Positions 18,315-27,584 are shown, counted from the first letter of the stretch. The stretch: 64,000 bases of DNA from Alphaproteobacteria bacterium (GCA_030433335.1 JAUILL010000002.1:146563-210562), one strand, 5' to 3'. Made by a program: numbers and translations. The notes: a model not told the origin generated them from the sequence alone.

Positions 18315-19262
18315 TTACGTCACGATGGACAGGACGTAGAACCCATATAGCGCACAGAACAAAATCCCCCAGAGGCGCGTGATATTCTGTTTGAAAAAGA
18401 CGAACGGAAGCAAGAGCAGAGAGGCGCCCAACATGACCCACAGGTCGACCTCCAGAAACTCGGGATCGACGGGAATTGGCCCCACCAAAGAGGCCACACC
18501 AATGATCGCCAGCAGATTAAAGAGGTTCGAGCCGATCACGTTGCCCAAGGCCACATCAGCCTGTCGGCGGATCGCCGCCATCATTGTCGTCGCGAGCTCT
18601 GGCAGCGAGGTTCCCAAAGCCACCAAGGTCAGGCCGATCACCGTGTCTGAAACACCGAATTCCTGAGCGATGATGCGTGCGTTATCCACCAGAATTTGCG
18701 CACCCAGCGGGAGGCCGACCAAGCCAACGACCAGATAGAAAATGATCCGCCACCACGGCAGATCGGGGTCGGCGCCCTCGACTTCTTCTTCGGGTTCAGC
18801 AGCCTTGGCGGCCTTGCGGTGGAAATACGAGTCGCGAAAGGCGTCCCCTAGGTAAAGCGCGAGCGCAGCCAGCAGGATTAGGCCACTCCACCAAGTCAGG
18901 GTTCCAGTATATGCGAGCGCAATGAACAGCAAAGAACCCGCGATCATCATCACATAGCTCTTTTTTGAATCGCACTCGGCTGTGTGCATGGTCGCGAACA
19001 GCGCGGGCAAGCCAAGGACCATTAGGATATTGGCCGTGTTTGACCCGACCACGTTGCCCAAGGCGATCCCAGGCAGGTTGTCCAAAACCGCACGGATCGA
19101 GATCAGCAATTCAGGCGCAGACGTCCCAAAGGCGACAACGGTCAACGAAACGATCATCGACGGAATGCCGATCCGCAGGCTCAGGTTCACCGCGCCCTTG
19201 ACCAGGAAATCCCCGGCAAGGATCAAAATCAACAGGCCGACGCCGGCCATTAACCATTCCAT
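18315..19262 (-). CDS. Calcium/sodium antiporter (YrbG-like, CaCA superfamily)
   Basis: A 315-residue membrane antiporter with about ten helices in two inverted halves. Each half carries the ion-binding signature: FGTSAPELLISI in the first and LGTSLPELATTMMA in the second, each followed by a GNVVGSN or GNVIGSN loop. A short charged cytoplasmic loop (AAEPEEEVEGADP) separates the halves. It lies between the SDR gene and the small zinc-ribbon gene. Confidence 0.93.
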   Translation of the reverse strand: MEWLMAGVGLLILILAGDFLVKGAVNLSLRIGIPSMIVSLTVVAFGTSAPELLISIRAVLDNLPGIALGNVVGSNTANILMVLGLPALFATMHTAECDSKKSYVMMIAGSLLFIALAYTGTLTWWSGLILLAALALYLGDAFRDSYFHRKAAKAAEPEEEVEGADPDLPWWRIIFYLVVGLVGLPLGAQILVDNARIIAQEFGVSDTVIGLTLVALGTSLPELATTMMAAIRRQADVALGNVIGSNLFNLLAIIGVASLVGPIPVDPEFLEVDLWVMLGASLLLLPFVFFKQNITRLWGILFCALYGFYVLSIVT

Positions 19263-19268
19263 TGGAAT

Positions 19269-19430
19269 TTACCCTTTGTTCCGACCGCAGGGGCATGGCC
19301 CCGAGCCTATTTTGTATCGCCCGCATTTGGGGCACTTGGCTTGACGCAGCCGCCGGCCAACAATCCCGCGCCCGAACATGGCGAGCACGATGATCGCCAC
19401 GAGAAAGAGGGTGACTGCCTTGATGATCAC
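19269..19430 (-). CDS. 53-residue membrane protein with zinc-ribbon end
   Basis: A very small ORF read from a GTG at 19430, one base after the sppA stop, so translation is probably coupled. Residues 2-20 are hydrophobic; residues 33-49 hold CPKC and a CPC pair, forming a possible one-zinc knuckle, in a strongly basic tail. Longer readings would overlap sppA out of frame and are rejected. Function unknown. It is easily missed because of its size and GTG start. Confidence 0.7.
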   Translation of the reverse strand: MIIKAVTLFLVAIIVLAMFGRGIVGRRLRQAKCPKCGRYKIGSGPCPCGRNKG

Positions 19431-19431
19431 G

Positions 19432-20226
19432 TCAGAGGCCGAAACGCGCGTATGCCGCACGCTCCTCAATGCTGGCCATCGCATCCAACGCCATTGAGGC
19501 ACCGAGGCGGCCAAACAACCCGCGACGGCGGCAGTAAGGCACCAGCTTCACCTTGTCGCCGTACAACTCTTTGAGCTTCGGCTTCAGGTGGCCAACGCCG
19601 TCAGCAAGGCCAACGTCGACCGCGCGCTCACCAATCCACACCTCGCCTGTAAACAAGTCCGGATCGTCAGCCAGCTTGTCGCCGCGTCGGGACTTCACTT
19701 GGTCAATGAAAGCGCCATGGATTTGGTTCAGAATTTTATCGAGTCGCTCAACGTCTTCGGGCGTTTCAGGCTTGAACGGGTCCATCATGCTCTTGGATTT
19801 ACCCGCGGTGTGAACGCGCCGTTCAATGCCCTGCCGAGACAAGAACACATGCGCGCCAAAACCTGCAGAAATCACGCCGATCGATCCAAGCACAGAACAA
19901 TTGTCCACGTAGATATTGTCCGCGCTGCTGGCCAACCAATAGCCACCAGAGGCCGCGACATCCTCGACGAATGCGTGGACGGGAATGCCTTTTTCTTCGG
20001 ACAGGCGGCGGATGCGTGCGCCGATCAAAGACGATTGCACCGGCGAACCACCCGGCGAATTGATCACCAGCGCCACGGCGGTCGGTTTGCCTTTGGTAAA
20101 CGCGGCCTCGATCAAAGGGGCCACATTTGCGTCATTCAGGGCCCGACCGCTATTCGCGATCATTCCCGACAAGCGCACCACCGACACTCGGGGGGGCGTT
20201 TTAATGAAAGGAATACGGTGCAACAT
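19432..20226 (-). CDS. S49 family peptidase (SppA-like)
   Basis: A 264-residue serine protease of the short SppA type that degrades signal peptides or membrane fragments. The catalytic Ser is in DVAASGGYWLA and the Lys lies in the GKSKSMMDPF segment further on; NSPGGSPVQS forms the oxyanion region. It lacks an obvious N-terminal membrane helix, so it may be cytoplasmic or peripheral. Start at 20226 chosen over 20262 by homology of the MLHRIPFIK opening. It is followed by the 53-residue gene. Confidence 0.9.
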   Translation of the reverse strand: MLHRIPFIKTPPRVSVVRLSGMIANSGRALNDANVAPLIEAAFTKGKPTAVALVINSPGGSPVQSSLIGARIRRLSEEKGIPVHAFVEDVAASGGYWLASSADNIYVDNCSVLGSIGVISAGFGAHVFLSRQGIERRVHTAGKSKSMMDPFKPETPEDVERLDKILNQIHGAFIDQVKSRRGDKLADDPDLFTGEVWIGERAVDVGLADGVGHLKPKLKELYGDKVKLVPYCRRRGLFGRLGASMALDAMASIEERAAYARFGL

Positions 20227-20295
20227 GCAGTGTGATGTAATTTGCCCTGTGCCAGCAAACAAGCGCTGCCACAGGGAAATACTGCGCTATTGCAC

Positions 20296-21057
20296 TTATT
20301 TCCGAATGCGCCAGCCGGTTTTAAAAATCCACCAGACTGCAAGCAGGCAGAGGCCTTGGAACAGACCGATCGCAAGCAAGCTGGTCAGGATCGGAACATC
20401 CGCCACACCAAAGAAGGACCAGCGGAAACCGGAAATCAGGTAAACGACCGGATTGAACATGGTGATCGTCTGCCAAATCGGCGGCAACATGTTGATGGAG
20501 TAGAAAGACCCGCCAAGAAAAACGAGCGGCGTGATCACCAGAAGCGGGATCAACTGAAGCTGCTCAAAGTTCTTGGCCCAGATGCCGATGATAAACCCGA
20601 ACAACGCGAAACTGACGCAGGTCAGGACAAGGAACAACACCATCACGAGCGGACGCTGGATCTGCATCTCTACAAACAGCGCCGAGGTGCCCAGAATTAC
20701 CGTCCCGATGAACAAAGCCTTAGTCGCCGCTGCGCCCGCGAAGCCAATCACGACCTCGAGGAAATTGATCGGCGCGCTCAGAAGTTCGTAAATCGTGCCG
20801 GTGAATTTCGGGAAGTAGATGCCGAAACTGGCGTTGCTGATGCCTTGGGTCATCACACTCAGCATGATCAGGCCGGGCACGATGAAAGAGCCGTAACTCA
20901 CACCCTCGACCTCGTCGATGCGGCTGCCAATGGCGGCACCGAAGACTACGAAATAGAGCGAAGTCGAGATCACCGGCGACAGAAAGCTTTGCATGAATGT
21001 GCGAAAGAAGCGCGCCATTTCGCTGACATACATGGCGCGGATGGCTGTCAGGTTCAT
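20296..21057 (-). CDS. ABC-2 type transporter permease (YadH-like)
   Basis: A 253-residue permease with about six membrane helices and the ABC-2 membrane signature ([39 protein letters not shown]). It overlaps the ATPase gene upstream by 4 nt. The pair resembles E. coli YadG/YadH exporters, whose substrate is not established; drug or polysaccharide precursors are typical for the class. Confidence 0.92.
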   Translation of the reverse strand: MNLTAIRAMYVSEMARFFRTFMQSFLSPVISTSLYFVVFGAAIGSRIDEVEGVSYGSFIVPGLIMLSVMTQGISNASFGIYFPKFTGTIYELLSAPINFLEVVIGFAGAAATKALFIGTVILGTSALFVEMQIQRPLVMVLFLVLTCVSFALFGFIIGIWAKNFEQLQLIPLLVITPLVFLGGSFYSINMLPPIWQTITMFNPVVYLISGFRWSFFGVADVPILTSLLAIGLFQGLCLLAVWWIFKTGWRIRK

Positions 21058-21992
21058 GAGCGAGCCTCCTCTTGGCTTTGCACCAAGCTGACAAAGATTT
21101 CTTCAAGCGAGCTTTGGCGCGTGGACAGGTCGTTCATGCAGAGCCCCGCATCACGCAAATCAGAGAGCAAACGGGTGATGCCAGTGCGAGACGCCCCGGC
21201 CTCGTATTCGTAGACCAGTGAATATCCGTCATCGGCGAACTCCAGATTGTAGCTCCGCAAGGCCTCTGGAATTTCGCTCACTGGCGTCTCTAGTTCGATC
21301 TTCAGAGATTTGCGACCGAGGCGAGACATCAGAGCGTCCTTTTCCTCGATCAAAGCCAAACGTCCGCCGTTGATCACACCGATCCGGTCTGCCATAGCTT
21401 CGGCCTCTTCGATGTAGTGTGTAGTCAGGACGATGCTGACACCGCTGGCCTTGAGCTTCGCGACAACCTCCCACATCTCTTTGCGCAGATCGACGTCCAC
21501 GCCGGCTGTCGGCTCGTCCAAGAACAGGATTCGCGGCTCATGACTCAGGGCTTTGGCGATCAAAACGCGGCGTTTCATGCCGCCAGACAACTCCACCACA
21601 CGCGAATCGCGTTTGTCCCACAGCGACAGCTCCTTGAGGATTCGCTCGATATGGGCATTATCCCGCTTTTTACCAAACAGCCCACGGGTGTAGCGCACAG
21701 TGTCCCAAACCCGCGAAAACGGCTCTAGGTGAATTTCCTGAGGCACCAGTCCCACTAGGCTTCGCGCTTTGCGGAAATCCGTCAGAGCATCATACCCGCC
21801 CACAGTGATCTTGCCGCCCGTGGGCATCACCGTTCCGCAAATACAAGAAATCAGAGTGGTTTTTCCGGCCCCATTCGGACCAAGAAGCGCGAGTATCTCG
21901 CCCTCTTTCAGCGTCAGATCGACTCCGTGCAGCGCAGTAAAGCCGCTGTCGTAAGTCTTCTCGACGCTTTCAAGTGATAGAATATTGGTCAT
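21054..21992 (-). CDS. ABC transporter ATP-binding protein (YadG-like)
   Basis: A 312-residue ATPase of the drug-exporter class. Walker [10 protein letters not shown], signature LSGGMKRR, Walker B ILFLDEP and the switch His ([10 protein letters not shown]) are all intact, with an accessory C-terminal domain of about 80 residues. It forms a two-gene exporter with the overlapping permease. The region in front of it holds the terminator of the DUF1127 gene. Confidence 0.94.
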   Translation of the reverse strand: MTNILSLESVEKTYDSGFTALHGVDLTLKEGEILALLGPNGAGKTTLISCICGTVMPTGGKITVGGYDALTDFRKARSLVGLVPQEIHLEPFSRVWDTVRYTRGLFGKKRDNAHIERILKELSLWDKRDSRVVELSGGMKRRVLIAKALSHEPRILFLDEPTAGVDVDLRKEMWEVVAKLKASGVSIVLTTHYIEEAEAMADRIGVINGGRLALIEEKDALMSRLGRKSLKIELETPVSEIPEALRSYNLEFADDGYSLVYEYEAGASRTGITRLLSDLRDAGLCMNDLSTRQSSLEEIFVSLVQSQEEARS

Positions 21993-22091
21993 GTCAGGCT
22001 CCTTGGCCTCGTATGTAGGCCAATTTCCCGACTGTCACTAACAGGAATACCGCAGAGTCGCGCCTGCATGGGCGCACGAACCCTATCCCAT

Positions 22092-22140
22092 AAAAAAGTA
22101 CGGGCAGGCACCAATGGCGAATGCCGTCAGTTGCCTGCCC
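22092..22140 (-). terminator. Rho-independent terminator of the first DUF1127 gene
   Basis: GGGCAGGCA (minus strand, 22132-22140) pairs with TGCCTGCCC (22102-22110). The large loop holds a smaller GGC-ATTC-GCC hairpin, and a run of six T follows shortly after the stem. It ends transcription 39 bp after the DUF1127 stop. Confidence 0.75.
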
Positions 22141-22179
22141 TGTATTGTAGCGTACCTTCGGCCGATTGGCCGTTCCGCC

Positions 22180-22407
22180 TTAGACGTAGAAGACGTCGCG
22201 GAATACGTACTGAGCGATCTGGTCGCGCTTGATGCCCATTGCTTTCAGCTCGGCGTCCGATTTCGCTTCGAGTGCGCGGATCTCACCGATGCGCGAACGG
22301 CTGTTGGCGTAGGCTGTGTATGCATGAGCCAGTGCCGAGAAGAAACGGTCGAAGCGTGCGCGCAGTGCAGGACGTTCAATGTGAAATTCTGTGGTCGAGA
22401 TTGCCAT
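22180..22407 (-). CDS. DUF1127 domain protein (first copy)
   Basis: A 75-residue basic protein. The C-terminal part (RIGEIRALEAKSDAELKAMG) matches the DUF1127 pattern of an Arg-rich helix followed by L-x-L-x-D-x-E-L. DUF1127 proteins of alphaproteobacteria include small RNA-binding, stress-related proteins such as CcaF1 of Rhodobacter sphaeroides. The ATG at 22407 is preferred. It is monocistronic with its own terminator and, unlike the second copy at 52778, has no CCUCCUCCC motif after it. Confidence 0.88.
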   Translation of the reverse strand: MAISTTEFHIERPALRARFDRFFSALAHAYTAYANSRSRIGEIRALEAKSDAELKAMGIKRDQIAQYVFRDVFYV

Positions 22408-22554
22408 AAGAAAACCCTCTGGTGTTTGGTGTGTGGGTTTCCCCCCTGCAAACCAAGCTAAGCCATCGAGTAAGTCAGTAACACTTCCATTTCTGCATAG
22501 CCGCTTCACGTATGCCGCAATGCAGCGTTAACGCCGAAACTCCGGAAACGGAAA

Positions 22555-22580
22555 ACGCCACCCCACAGAGGGATGGCGTG
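22555..22580 (-). terminator. Terminator after the Ala/Pro/Lys-rich gene
   Basis: A 10-bp stem (ACGCCATCCC with GGGGTGGCGT, one U-G pair, minus strand) is followed by TTTT, about 25 bp downstream of the stop at 22605. Confidence 0.7.
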
Positions 22581-22604
22581 AACATATCAATTATCTGAAA
22601 GATA

Positions 22605-23246
22605 TCAGTTTTTCGCCGATCCGGGCATCGCGGGCGGCGCAGACGGTGCGCGCGGTTTTGCGGGTGCAGCCGGTGCAGGCTTGGCAGCTGCCGCTGCCGG
22701 AGCAGGCTTCGGCGCTGCGGCTTTCGCTGGTTCTGCTGCTTTTGCAGGCGCTGCGGGCGTCGCTTCTTTGGCCGGAGCGGGGGCAGGCTTTGCCTCGGCT
22801 TTGGGCGCGGGTGCAGGCTTCGCGACAGGTTCTGCTGCTTTCGGAGCAGGTGCTTTCGCGACCTCTGCCTTCGGTGCCGCCTTGACTGCAGCAGGCTTGG
22901 GCGCCTCTGCTTTGACTTCGGGCTTCGGAGCCTCTTTCACCGGCGCGGCCTTGGCGGGTGCGGCGGCTTTGGGTGCTGCCTTTTTCCGGGCCGGAGCGCG
23001 TGTCGAACGCGGCTTGGGTGCGGCTTTCGGGGCAACTGCGGGTTTCTCTGCGGGTGCAGCAACGACTTCCAGCTTAGCGGCGGGCGCTTCTTCGCTCTTG
23101 AGCTTGAGGTTCAAGGCCGAGAAGGGCGACCACACCATCATCATGCGATAGGAGCAGTTGAACATCTCTTGTTGCATCCGCAGGCCTTTGGCCCAGTAGG
23201 CCATCGACGCGGCAGTCATTTCAGCGGGGGTCGTAATCGTCAGCAT
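22605..23246 (-). CDS. Ala/Pro/Lys-rich low-complexity protein
   Basis: A 213-residue protein. Residues 1-50 are an ordinary, Met-rich amphipathic segment with three aromatic residues; residues 55-213 are almost entirely Ala, Pro and Lys in short APK-like repeats, reminiscent of histone H1-like and phasin-tail sequences. Nucleic-acid or polyanion binding is likely for such a tail; a PHA-granule link is only a possibility. Start at 23246 by composition. It has its own terminator and a 429-bp upstream spacer. I do not recognise a family. Confidence 0.8.
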   Translation of the reverse strand: MLTITTPAEMTAASMAYWAKGLRMQQEMFNCSYRMMMVWSPFSALNLKLKSEEAPAAKLEVVAAPAEKPAVAPKAAPKPRSTRAPARKKAAPKAAAPAKAAPVKEAPKPEVKAEAPKPAAVKAAPKAEVAKAPAPKAAEPVAKPAPAPKAEAKPAPAPAKEATPAAPAKAAEPAKAAAPKPAPAAAAAKPAPAAPAKPRAPSAPPAMPGSAKN

Positions 23247-23675
23247 CTGCAAATTCCTTTGCGATCGGTGTGTTATCCACTCTCCCGTGGCTGTCATACC
23301 AAACCCGGCACCAACGCCGCGCTCTGGTGAGAGACTGGTGTCACACGGCGCCGCCTGTCACGGAACCCACGTGACACAGCATTTGAGCCCCTTGTCGCCC
23401 CCTGCTCGGTATGCTGATCGCAAAACAAGCGGCAGAGCCTGTGCTTCAAGTGGCAAACTCACAGACAGTCACTTCTTGACCAAAGTCAGAGTGCGTTTTT
23501 CTGCGCCTGCATTCAAGTGTCGTTTCGCAACTGCAGCATAAATTGACCAAATTGCCGCGCATCTGCTCAAAAGATCAAAAGCAAAGTTGGGATTGATGGT
23601 TTGCGCCGACAACAAACTGCATTTCGTTGCGCGTCTCAGCATCGATTGAAGCTGGATATGATACTGGAAGGAAAG
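23247..23675. other. Non-coding spacer between the Ala/Pro/Lys-rich gene and tRNA-Arg
   Basis: 429 bp with no convincing ORF. It should carry the promoter of the minus-strand gene at 22605. Several TGC/GCA-rich words occur (for example AACTGCAGCA near 23530 and AACTGCATTTCGTTGC near 23610), which might be regulator sites, but no clear repeat or palindrome could be established. Confidence 0.4.
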
Positions 23676-23752
23676 TGGCGCACCGGGGAGGATTCGAACC
23701 CCCGACCCCCTGATTCGTAGTCAGATACTCTATCCAGCTGAGCTACCGGTGC
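23676..23752 (-). tRNA. tRNA-Arg (anticodon ACG)
   Basis: A 77-nt cloverleaf with acceptor stem GCACCGG/CCGGTGC, discriminator G and encoded CCA (23676-23678 on the complement). The D-arm is AGCTCAGCTGGATAGAG, the anticodon stem-loop is CTGACTACGAATCAG with ACG, and the T-arm is GGGGGTTCGAATCCTCC. ACG would be deaminated to ICG and read CGU, CGC and CGA. It stands alone between the histidine kinase and the spacer. Confidence 0.96.
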
Positions 23753-23809
23753 GTCGTGGGGGCCTTCTACGGTTATCGACTGGGGGCCGCAAGAGCAAAA
23801 AACAAAAAA

Positions 23810-25201
23810 CTAGAAATTAATTTCAGCGTCCCCTTTGGGCAGGCAAATTTCAAAGGCCGTTCCCCCTTCGTAATCGCCTTCCAAGCGCAGTTGCCCGCCG
23901 TGCCCGCGGATAAGTTCTTGAGATATTGTCAGACCTAGGCCAGTTCCGCCCCGCTTGCCGCTGGTCGCAAAAGGCTGGAACAGGTGCTCTCGGGCTTTGG
24001 CTGGCAAGCCTGGCCCTGTGTCGCGCACATAGATACGCCAGAAAGAATCGTCCTCTTCAGCCGACAAACAAATCTCTCCGGGTTTTCCAGAGCTCGCGAT
24101 TGCCTGACGCGCATTTCGCACAAGGTTCGAAAGCACCCTGTGCAATTGCTCACTGTCCGCACGGATTACCAGCCCCGCTACGATATCGGCCGAAAGACTA
24201 ATATCCGCTTCTCCGATCGCGAGTCGCTCACTCTCGAGCACATCATTCGCAAGATCAGCAAGCGAAAACCGTGTGAGGCTCGGCGGCGGTTCTTGGGCCT
24301 TGCCAAAGGCGAGTGTGCTCTCGGTCAAGGTGACAGCTCGCGTGATCGATCGGACCAGCTTTGGCGCCATACGCGCGACCGTGGGATCAGCACTCGTCTC
24401 CAAGCGATCTGCGAACAATTGTGCGCTGGTCAGAATATTCCGCAGATCGTGGCTGACCCGCGCGACCGCACCACCAAGTTGTGCAAGGCGTTCCTTTTGG
24501 CGCAGAGCGGCGGTCAGTTCGGTTTCCAACGACTTCAGGGCCTCTTCCGCTTCGCGCAGTTCGGTAATGCCATTCGAAGGGGTGATAATCCGGCGCGCAT
24601 CTTCTGGGGCTTCGGCGTAGCGGGCCATCTGCCGCACCACGCTTCGAATCGGCGAAACGATCACCTTCCGAACGGCAAAGAACAAGAGTGCTGCCGCGAT
24701 CAGCGAAATCGCCAAGGACAGCCATAGAATCCGAATCCCGTAGTCCAACAATGCGGTTCGAAGCGGCGCAGACGGCAATGTCACCTCGATCAGCATTCCG
24801 GCATCCTGCGTGGGATAGCCAATGACCCGCAGCACCGAATCCTGCGGGTTCCACAGCGCGACCATCGCGTCGCGGATCAACTCCCATGGGGGCGTGTCCC
24901 GCAAATCATAGGTGGCCGCAACGGGCGATGGGATGGGAGAGGACAACACAAGTTGCCGCGCCTCGTTCCGACGCAGCACCACGTTATAGACACCTGCGTT
25001 CAGCAGCAGTTCTTCTTCGAGATCGCGATCCACAACCCCGTTCGCCAGCAAAGCCAACGACGCCAACTGCGCCCGTTCGATCCGCGCGAGCAAAAAATCC
25101 TCTCGGTAGCGGGCAATCGACGGTACGAAGATCAGGATTTCTGCGAGCATCACGAATATCATCGTGAGGATCAGGAAGCGCCCTGACAGCGACTTGAACA
25201 T
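23810..25201 (-). CDS. Sensor histidine kinase
   Basis: A 463-residue membrane histidine kinase. Two membrane helices (about 8-30 and 157-177) enclose a periplasmic sensor of about 125 residues, then HAMP, DHp with VSHDLRNIL (phospho-acceptor H251), N-box LVRNARQ (N363), G1 DTGPG (394-398) and G2 GGTGLGL (418-424). No response regulator is adjacent. It starts 18 bp after the flavoprotein gene, suggesting a shared transcript with flavoprotein and TVP38 genes. The signal is unknown. Confidence 0.93.
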   Translation of the reverse strand: MFKSLSGRFLILTMIFVMLAEILIFVPSIARYREDFLLARIERAQLASLALLANGVVDRDLEEELLLNAGVYNVVLRRNEARQLVLSSPIPSPVAATYDLRDTPPWELIRDAMVALWNPQDSVLRVIGYPTQDAGMLIEVTLPSAPLRTALLDYGIRILWLSLAISLIAAALLFFAVRKVIVSPIRSVVRQMARYAEAPEDARRIITPSNGITELREAEEALKSLETELTAALRQKERLAQLGGAVARVSHDLRNILTSAQLFADRLETSADPTVARMAPKLVRSITRAVTLTESTLAFGKAQEPPPSLTRFSLADLANDVLESERLAIGEADISLSADIVAGLVIRADSEQLHRVLSNLVRNARQAIASSGKPGEICLSAEEDDSFWRIYVRDTGPGLPAKAREHLFQPFATSGKRGGTGLGLTISQELIRGHGGQLRLEGDYEGGTAFEICLPKGDAEINF

Positions 25202-25219
25202 CTCAATCCCTCGGCTGGT

Positions 25220-26638
25220 TCAGGGCAGCAGCGACTGCACCGCCTGAACCAAGTATTTCACTATTTTGTTATCAAACAAGCGCGGAGCGTAATAGTTCCC
25301 TGCCGCGCGCTTACTTATCTCGCCCAATGTTGGATATGGCGAGACCATACTTGCGAGATGGGACATCTTGAGCCCGTTTGCCAAGACCATAGCCCATAAG
25401 TTTATGATCTCGCCCGCGTCGGGGCCAACGATTGTGGCGCCGATCGGCTTACCTTTGAGAACCATAACTTTGATCCAGCCCTCAGTTCGGCCGGTAGCAA
25501 TCGCACGGTCATTCCCGTCGTAGTCGAATCGAACGACCTCTAGGCTTTCCCCATGCGCGTGCCTTGCCTCATCCTCGGTCAAACCGATCTGCGCGAGTTC
25601 CGGCGCGGTGTATGTGGCGCGCGGGATGTGAGAGGTCTTGGCCTTTGTAGGCAAGGACAGCAAGGCAGACCGAATGATGAGGCCAGCATGATAGCCTGCA
25701 ACGTGGGTGAACTGCATTCCTCCAGCAACGTCTCCGATGGCATAGACCTTGCGGTTCGTGGTGCGAAGCCCATCGTCCACCGAAATTCCTGCGGGGGTGA
25801 AATCGATGCCAGCTTTGTGCAGGTCCAGCGTCTCGATATTTGGTTGCCGCCCCGCTGCAATCAGCAGGTGCGTCCCCTCCACCCGATGATCTGTGTTCGT
25901 CTCGACCACAATGGCACCAGTCGCGCCCGTGATCCGCGTGGCAGAGGTATATTCCTGCAGATCGACTCCCTCTTGTCGCAGCGCCTCGGCCACGAGCGCA
26001 CTGGCATCGCGATCCTCTTTGGCCAGAACAGCGCCAGCCTCTAGCACAGTGACCTTGCACCCCAACCGGACATGCGCCTGCGCCATCTCGAGCCCAATCG
26101 GTCCGCCTCCAATGATAATCAGATGCTCTGGCTTTTCCTGCAGATCGAACAAGGTCTCATTGGTCAGATAAGATTGATCCTCGAGGCCCGGAATATGAGG
26201 GACAAACGGGCGTGACCCCGTTGCGAGGACAATCCTACGCGCCTCGATTTCGGTGTCCCCTGCGATCATCCGGTTCGCGGCCACAAAGCGCCCTTCTTCG
26301 CGGATCACTGTCACACCAAGCTTCTCGAAACGCTCCTGACTGTCATGGGGCGCGATCGTGGCGATCACCTCGGCAACCCGTCGTTTCACCGCGGAATAAT
26401 CCACATCCGGCACAACAGGCGAGATCCCGAAGGCCTCCGCTGTTGCCATTTGATGCGCACGGGCTGCACTCGCGATCAGGGCTTTGGACGGCACGCACCC
26501 ATAATTCAGGCAGTCGCCGCCCATCTTTCCACGCTCTAGTAGAACGACTTTTGCACCCATCTGTACCGCGCCCGCGGCGACAGACAGCCCACCAGAGCCG
26601 GCCCCAACCACAAGGAGGTCTGTTTTGATGTACTTCAT
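25220..26638 (-). CDS. FAD-dependent pyridine nucleotide-disulfide oxidoreductase (MerA-like)
   Basis: A 472-residue class I flavoprotein. FAD motif GAGSGG, redox pair GGDCLNYGCVPSK, NAD(P) motif GGGPIGLE and second FAD motif AIGDVAGG are present. There is no N-terminal heavy-metal domain. At the C-terminus the usual HPT-type His-Glu dyad region reads MVSPYPTLGE: Tyr replaces the base His, and the vicinal Cys pair of mercuric reductase is absent, so mercury reduction is unlikely. The gene starts 4 bp after the TVP38 gene. Start at 26638 by homology. Confidence 0.9.
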   Translation of the reverse strand: MKYIKTDLLVVGAGSGGLSVAAGAVQMGAKVVLLERGKMGGDCLNYGCVPSKALIASAARAHQMATAEAFGISPVVPDVDYSAVKRRVAEVIATIAPHDSQERFEKLGVTVIREEGRFVAANRMIAGDTEIEARRIVLATGSRPFVPHIPGLEDQSYLTNETLFDLQEKPEHLIIIGGGPIGLEMAQAHVRLGCKVTVLEAGAVLAKEDRDASALVAEALRQEGVDLQEYTSATRITGATGAIVVETNTDHRVEGTHLLIAAGRQPNIETLDLHKAGIDFTPAGISVDDGLRTTNRKVYAIGDVAGGMQFTHVAGYHAGLIIRSALLSLPTKAKTSHIPRATYTAPELAQIGLTEDEARHAHGESLEVVRFDYDGNDRAIATGRTEGWIKVMVLKGKPIGATIVGPDAGEIINLWAMVLANGLKMSHLASMVSPYPTLGEISKRAAGNYYAPRLFDNKIVKYLVQAVQSLLP

Positions 26639-26642
26639 GTCT

Positions 26643-27377
26643 TCAGACCTCTGACTTTTTGCGAATTGCTCTGACGACCGCAGGCAAAGCTGCCAACGCG
26701 GCCAACCCAAGAAGCGGAAGCAAGATCTCCGGCGAAAAAATAATGCCGAGGTCTGGCGTCTCTCCGCGTTCGAAGATCGCGCCAAGACCCGCGCCAACCG
26801 AGGTATAAACTAGGGCCGCCGGAATAATTCCCAAGAAAGTCGTGACAACAAAAGGAATGAAACCGACCCCAACCAAGGCGGGCACCAGATTCGCGACAAA
26901 GAATGGCACCACAGGAATCAAGCGGATCAGGAACAGCATCTCCCACTGATTTGCGTCGATCCCCTCTTTGATTTTCCGGATTCGCCCTTCGCTGGTCTGC
27001 ATTTTCTCGGCCAGTCGATCCCCGAGCCCCCATCGCGCCGCCATGAACAACAGAACCGCGCCGATCGTCGCGCCGCTCACGTTGAACAGCACTCCGGGAA
27101 ACGTGGAAAACAGGAACCCGCCCGTCAGAGTGGCAATCGTCGCCCCGGGCAAAGAGAAGGCCACCATCACCGCGTAAGCCAGCACGAACCCTGCCGCGAC
27201 CCAACCGTAATGGGCATCGCGCAAGGCCAAAAGACGCTCTCTGTTTTCGGCGAGTGTTTGAAAATCCAGAACATCTCTGAGAAAGAACGCCCCGATTACA
27301 CCGCCGATCACAAGCAAGAGCAAAGGCGCTTGGCGCTGCGCCGTGCCCCAAAAGGGCTTGGACCGTGTCGATGTCAT
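26643..27377 (-). CDS. TVP38/TMEM64 family membrane protein
   Basis: A 244-residue DedA-like (VTT domain) membrane protein with about six hydrophobic segments. The characteristic Gly-rich and re-entrant loop (LIRLIPVVPFFVANLVPALVG) is present. The start at 27377 follows a weak leader. The tight spacing to the flavoprotein gene is a recurring arrangement for this pair. Lipid or small-molecule translocation is suggested for the superfamily, not shown for this branch. Confidence 0.92.
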   Translation of the reverse strand: MTSTRSKPFWGTAQRQAPLLLLVIGGVIGAFFLRDVLDFQTLAENRERLLALRDAHYGWVAAGFVLAYAVMVAFSLPGATIATLTGGFLFSTFPGVLFNVSGATIGAVLLFMAARWGLGDRLAEKMQTSEGRIRKIKEGIDANQWEMLFLIRLIPVVPFFVANLVPALVGVGFIPFVVTTFLGIIPAALVYTSVGAGLGAIFERGETPDLGIIFSPEILLPLLGLAALAALPAVVRAIRKKSEV

Positions 27378-27555
27378 TGCAGAGGCGTCCTTGCAGAGTC
27401 GTTGCGTTGCGCCCAAGATGCCGGAGATACGGATCGGCGGATAGAGACCTCACGTGTGCTTGAACCAAGGTGAAGGGATCTGCCCCGTTTCAAACGGGCC
27501 GATAGAAAATTGAAACATTTTCGTGCGAGAGGCCCCAAAACCATCGAGAACTGGT

Positions 27556-27584
27556 TTGACTTATTTCAGCTTCGCCCCTAAAGG
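27556..27584 (+). promoter_or_regulatory. Predicted promoter of rpmH-rnpA
   Basis: TTGACT at 27556-27561 and TAAAGG at 27579-27584 are separated by exactly 17 bp, about 65 bp before the rpmH start. This is the best housekeeping-type promoter in the 273-bp spacer between the divergent TVP38 and rpmH genes. Confidence 0.5.

Noticed and set aside
25220..26638. Mercuric reductase / mercury resistance gene
   Set aside because: No heavy-metal domain, no C-terminal Cys pair, and no mer genes nearby.
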